From NCBI GenBank assembly GCA_025453925.1, contig JALOPK010000089.1, positions 1-10,396 on the forward strand: a stretch of DNA of 10,396 nt, read 5' to 3'. Position 1 is the stretch's first letter, and each line of letters begins with the position of its first letter. The notes beneath the pieces were generated by a model. The model saw only the letters and a list, made by a program, of their open reading frames with translations. It was not told the DNA's origin and did not search any database. The translations under genes were made by a program, and so were the position numbers. This DNA comes from Candidatus Eiseniibacteriota bacterium. Its GTDB lineage: Bacteria > JAFGKV01. This document shows positions 7,286 to 10,396 of this stretch, one piece after another.

Positions 7286-8977
7286 CTATCGCACGCTCGC
7301 CGCCAGCACCCGGAGGGTGTGGTCCAGCAGGTCCTGCGTGAAACGGTTGCCGTGGCCGGGCACGACGTGGACGGCCGGAAGTTCACGCAGCCGCTCGACC
7401 GCTGCAGGCCAGGCTGCCAGGTCGGCATCGGCGGTGTTGCCCACCCGGTCACCACAGAGGAGCATGCACCCGCCGAACAGCACACGCCGCCGGGGAAGGT
7501 AGACCACGGAGTTGTCCAACGAATGGGCGGGACCCGGGTGGATCACTTTCACCGTATCCCCATGCACCAGAGTGAGCCCCTGGTCTACCGGAAAGACATG
7601 GTCGGGGGGGACAAGTCGCAGGCTCTCAAACCAGTCTTTCTCGGGCCGCTGTCCCAGCCAGCCCACCACCTGGGTCCGCATGGCGTCTTCGCGCTCGGCC
7701 AGCATGCGGACGGAGAGATCCGAACCATAGATGGGGACGCCGGCCTCCTGAAGCGCCTCGTTGCCGCCCATGGCGTCGTAGTGGAAGTGAGTATTCACCG
7801 CGATCATCGGGCGGCGCCCGAAGCGAGCCGTGAGCCATTGCAGCATCGAGCGGGTCGCGGCCGGGGTGTAGGGAGTGTCGACAAGAAGCAGGGTCGAGTC
7901 GGCTAGTTCGGCCACCAGGGAGTTGGCCGGCCAGGGCTTTTCGTGGGTGACGACCCAGATGCCTTCAGACAGCGTGCGAACTCGCATGTCGTGATCTATC
8001 CAGCAGGAGTCCGGATCGGGCCGGCTGCCGAATCGCTGACCGAAGGCGTCGACCTGGGCATTGTCCCATGACCATGCGCCCTCCAGGAACGGGGCGACGC
8101 GGTAGAGCCACGAAAGGCCGATGAGGCCGGCATAGCCGTCCGGAAGCGCGTACACCGAGTCCGACAGGGCATCCGCCAGAGGAACGAATGTGACGCCCCG
8201 GCCTTCCAGGGCCGTCAGGAGGGTGTCAAGGTAGTCTGCGGCCAGGGCATTGGCGTGGAGCAGGAGCACATGCGGGATATCGCGCCCGAACCGGGCCCGG
8301 GCGACCTCGCGGTAGTGTTCGACGGCACCCAGGAGGTGGTCGACGTAGGCATCACCGACTATGCGAGCCCCCGCGGCGTCACCCGCGCGCCACGCGTCCA
8401 CGTACGGCTTCACCAGCGCCCATTCGCCGGTATCCACGGACACCTGCGCGACCGAATGACCGCACGATCGCACGATGGCTACGGCGGAGTCCCGCAGCCC
8501 GACCGTTGCGCCCATCTGGAGGAAGGGGTAGCGGAACCACCGGGGGCGCGTTCCGGTGAACCGGGTCAGCGTCTCGGTGCACTCGAGCACCTCCTCCGCC
8601 CAGTCGCCAAGCGGCATCTCATCGAGGTGGGGATGCGTACAGGAGTGGTTCCCCAGCTCCATCCCAGCCTCCATCCACTGGCGCAGGATGGCCTCTTGCC
8701 CCGGTATCCGGTCGCACACCACGAACCCCGTTGCCGGCACATGGTGCTTCTCCAGCGCGGCGAGGATGCGCCCCGTCGCCTCCATCCGGGAATCACCTGG
8801 CCGCACTGCGTTGACGAAGGGGAGATCATCAATGGTGACGGCGATCTGAGGGCCAACGCTCGCAGCAGAGGCTCGCGCCAGCGCCAGGCCCACGCTGAAC
8901 GCGCTCCACAGGAGTCTCCACGAGTCACGGGCATGCACACGATGCGACTGAACGGTCGTCAGTGTCGAGAGGAGCAT
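7286..8977 (-). CDS. Exported polysaccharide deacetylase (NodB) fused to a subclass B1-like metallo-beta-lactamase-fold domain
   Basis: A 563-residue protein from ATG 8977, with GAGG at a 9-base spacing. Residues 1-38 look like a signal peptide (hydrophobic core LLWSAFSVGLALA, cleavage near ASA-A), so it is probably periplasmic. Residues 44-290 are a NodB deacetylase: TIDDLPF (D50, D51), the zinc motif NHSCTHPHL (H111, H115), RYPF (149-152), DTGEW (182-186) and LLLH (H241). Residues 331-563 are a metallo-beta-lactamase fold with all six B1-type ligands: THFHYD (H397, H399, D401), AHSLDN (H485), LFGGC (C504) and VPGHG (H542); GNTADADLAAWP also matches B1 enzymes. The usual Lys of GGCxxK is Leu (L507), while R511 sits where VIM enzymes have Arg228. 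Alternative starts are ATG 8986 and ATG 9037, the latter overlapping the upstream stop. Deacetylation of wall glycan plus hydrolysis of a second substrate is inferred; beta-lactamase activity is unproven. Confidence 0.93.
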   Translation of the reverse strand: MLLSTLTTVQSHRVHARDSWRLLWSAFSVGLALARASAASVGPQIAVTIDDLPFVNAVRPGDSRMEATGRILAALEKHHVPATGFVVCDRIPGQEAILRQWMEAGMELGNHSCTHPHLDEMPLGDWAEEVLECTETLTRFTGTRPRWFRYPFLQMGATVGLRDSAVAIVRSCGHSVAQVSVDTGEWALVKPYVDAWRAGDAAGARIVGDAYVDHLLGAVEHYREVARARFGRDIPHVLLLHANALAADYLDTLLTALEGRGVTFVPLADALSDSVYALPDGYAGLIGLSWLYRVAPFLEGAWSWDNAQVDAFGQRFGSRPDPDSCWIDHDMRVRTLSEGIWVVTHEKPWPANSLVAELADSTLLLVDTPYTPAATRSMLQWLTARFGRRPMIAVNTHFHYDAMGGNEALQEAGVPIYGSDLSVRMLAEREDAMRTQVVGWLGQRPEKDWFESLRLVPPDHVFPVDQGLTLVHGDTVKVIHPGPAHSLDNSVVYLPRRRVLFGGCMLLCGDRVGNTADADLAAWPAAVERLRELPAVHVVPGHGNRFTQDLLDHTLRVLAASVR

Positions 8978-9036
8978 ATGGATCATCCTCGCGGCTGGGG
9001 GTCTCACTAGCGAGAAGCACCGGCTGCAACGCGCCA

Positions 9037-10396
9037 TCAATGAGGTTCGGTCGGCATTTCCACCACTACTCTATTGCGGCCCGCGTTCTTTGCCTGGTAC
9101 ATGGCCTCGTCGGCTCTCGTCAGAAGCTGTTCCAAGTCATCCGCTGTCTCCCGCAGGGAGGCTACTCCGACGCTCACGGTGAACGCGGCCGGTCGTGGGC
9201 TGCCCTCGATGGCAATGCGGGTGAGCTCTGATCGAATGCGTTCGGCCACCTGTGCGGCCCGCGGCAAGTCAGCACCGGGGAGCAGCACCGCGAATTCATC
9301 CCCGCCCAGACGCCCGATCAGATCGTTGCACCGAATCAACTGGCGGAGGCTGGCAACCATCGCCTTCAGGGTAGCGTCACCCACCGGGTGGCCATACGTG
9401 TCATTGATGTGCTTGAAATGATCGATGTCCACCATGAGCATGCACAGCGGAACGCCTTCCTTGCGGAACCTGGCGACCTCCTGTGCCGCTGCCTCCATGA
9501 AGTGGCGCCGGTTGGCGACACCAGTGAGCGAGTCCGTGGACGCCAGCACGGCCAGCTCCCGCGTCCGCATATCCACCTCACGCCTGAGCTGGTCTCGCTG
9601 CTTCCTGATGGTGCGAATCCGCAGGTAGGACAATCCCAGCATGCCGCCCACGCCAACCGCGCTCACCAGGACCCTGAACCACCATCGCTCAAGGAGCGTC
9701 GGACTGATGTCAAACCCAAGCCGCGCTTCGTGGTTGCCCTCGTGACGAGAGCCACGGCAGCGAACCCTGAGCGTGAAATGGCCCGAGGGTAGCCGTGTAT
9801 ATGAGGCCGCCGGCACGGTGCCGGTGTCCCGCCATCTGCGATCGTAGCCCTCCAGCAGAGTGGAATAGCGCACCTGTGATGGGTTTCGATAGTCAATACC
9901 CACGAAACCGAAGGTCACGTCTCTGGATTCCGCGTCCAGATGAACTGTCTCGCCGCTGGGCCACCCTGCCGGTGCCCAGATGCGCGCGGCATCGGAGGAA
10001 ACGGTCGTGATCAGTATGGGGATATCATCGTCCGGGCGCCCGACCGCATCGGGGTGAAACATCGCCACGCCATTCATGGTGCCGAAGAACAGGCGACCGT
10101 CCCGAGCGGACGTGCCCGCCCCCTGGTTGAACTCCCGGCTGGGAAGGCCGTCACCCACCCCGTAGACGGTCATATGGTGGGAGGACGGATCGAAGCGAAC
10201 CAGACCATCTGTGGTGCCCAGCCAAAGGATCCCGTGATCGTCTTCAAGGCACGAGAAGACCGTCGGACTGGGGAGGCCATCGGCAACGGTGAAGGCGCGG
10301 AAACGATCGGTCTGCGCATCGAAGTGTGCCAGACCGCCGCTCGTGCCGACCCAGAGACCGGATCGCTCGCAGCGGAGGAGACACAAGATCTCTGGA
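9037..10396 (-). CDS. Beta-propeller sensor diguanylate cyclase (Reg_prop / Y_Y_Y / TM / GGDEF), N-terminus outside window
   Basis: The frame is open to the right edge, so the start is missing; 452 residues are visible. The N-terminal part carries two-component-regulator propeller repeats (LWVGTSGGLAHFD, LWLGTTDGLVRFD, LFFGTMNGVAMF), then a Y_Y_Y-type domain (YSTLLEGYDRRWRDTG, YTRLPSGHFTLRVR). One membrane helix (WWFRVLVSAVGVGGMLGLSYL) and a short coiled coil (RKQRDQLRREVDMRTREL) follow, then a GGDEF domain starting DSLTGVANRRHF. DIDHFKHINDTYGH and RLGGDEF (codons 9292-9306) are intact, so it should make c-di-GMP. RCND (9322-9333), five residues before GGDEF, fits the RxxD inhibitory site, implying product inhibition. 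The sensor part is periplasmic and the cyclase cytoplasmic. Its TGA overlaps by one base an ATG (9037) in frame with the deacetylase gene, so the two genes are probably an operon. The ligand is unknown. Confidence 0.94.
   Translation of the reverse strand, partial: PEILCLLRCERSGLWVGTSGGLAHFDAQTDRFRAFTVADGLPSPTVFSCLEDDHGILWLGTTDGLVRFDPSSHHMTVYGVGDGLPSREFNQGAGTSARDGRLFFGTMNGVAMFHPDAVGRPDDDIPILITTVSSDAARIWAPAGWPSGETVHLDAESRDVTFGFVGIDYRNPSQVRYSTLLEGYDRRWRDTGTVPAASYTRLPSGHFTLRVRCRGSRHEGNHEARLGFDISPTLLERWWFRVLVSAVGVGGMLGLSYLRIRTIRKQRDQLRREVDMRTRELAVLASTDSLTGVANRRHFMEAAAQEVARFRKEGVPLCMLMVDIDHFKHINDTYGHPVGDATLKAMVASLRQLIRCNDLIGRLGGDEFAVLLPGADLPRAAQVAERIRSELTRIAIEGSPRPAAFTVSVGVASLRETADDLEQLLTRADEAMYQAKNAGRNRVVVEMPTEPH

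Noticed and set aside
8255-9010. 251-codon plus-strand open frame opposite the deacetylase domain
   Set aside because: The minus strand encodes clear NodB motifs here; the plus-strand product is His/Arg-rich and has no recognisable fold.

Overview
The window is a high-GC (low-to-mid 60s % by eye) bacterial segment using the standard genetic code and mixed ATG/GTG starts. It is densely coded, with no tRNA, rRNA, CRISPR array, insertion sequence or phage gene visible. Signal-peptide-bearing wall/glycan enzymes, a two-component-style beta-propeller sensor fused to GGDEF, and B12-dependent radical SAM enzymes beside glycosyltransferases suggest a Gram-negative, probably uncultivated lineage. I cannot assign a phylum from sequence alone.

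Layout. (1) Positions 1-3919, plus strand: a probable three-gene operon. It holds the C-terminal part of a B12-type radical SAM protein (cut by the window edge), a polytopic GT-C (GT39/PMT-like) glycosyltransferase, and a GT-A family 2 glycosyltransferase with C-terminal membrane segments. (2) 4057-5451, minus: an FAD-dependent amine-oxidase-fold oxidoreductase of the kind often found in polysaccharide clusters, convergent with the operon. (3) 5452-5768: a divergent intergenic region of about 317 bp with a perfect 13-bp palindrome and a set of nested inverted repeats. (4) 5769-7190, plus: a complete B12-binding radical SAM enzyme, clearly a paralogue of the first gene. (5) 7286-10396, minus: an exported two-domain protein joining a NodB-type polysaccharide deacetylase to a metallo-beta-lactamase-fold domain with the complete subclass B1 zinc-ligand set. 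It lies directly downstream of, and possibly translationally coupled to, a beta-propeller/Y_Y_Y/TM/GGDEF diguanylate cyclase that runs off the right edge.

How the genes may work together (inference). The left two thirds looks like part of a surface-glycan or glycolipid locus: a GT2 enzyme could charge a polyprenyl-phosphate carrier or extend a chain, the GT-C protein could transfer a sugar outside the membrane, and the radical SAM and FAD enzymes could modify lipid or sugar substrates. The right third links a sensory c-di-GMP synthase to an exported glycan deacetylase/hydrolase. The most unusual object is the deacetylase-B1 metallo-beta-lactamase-like fusion at 7286-8977.
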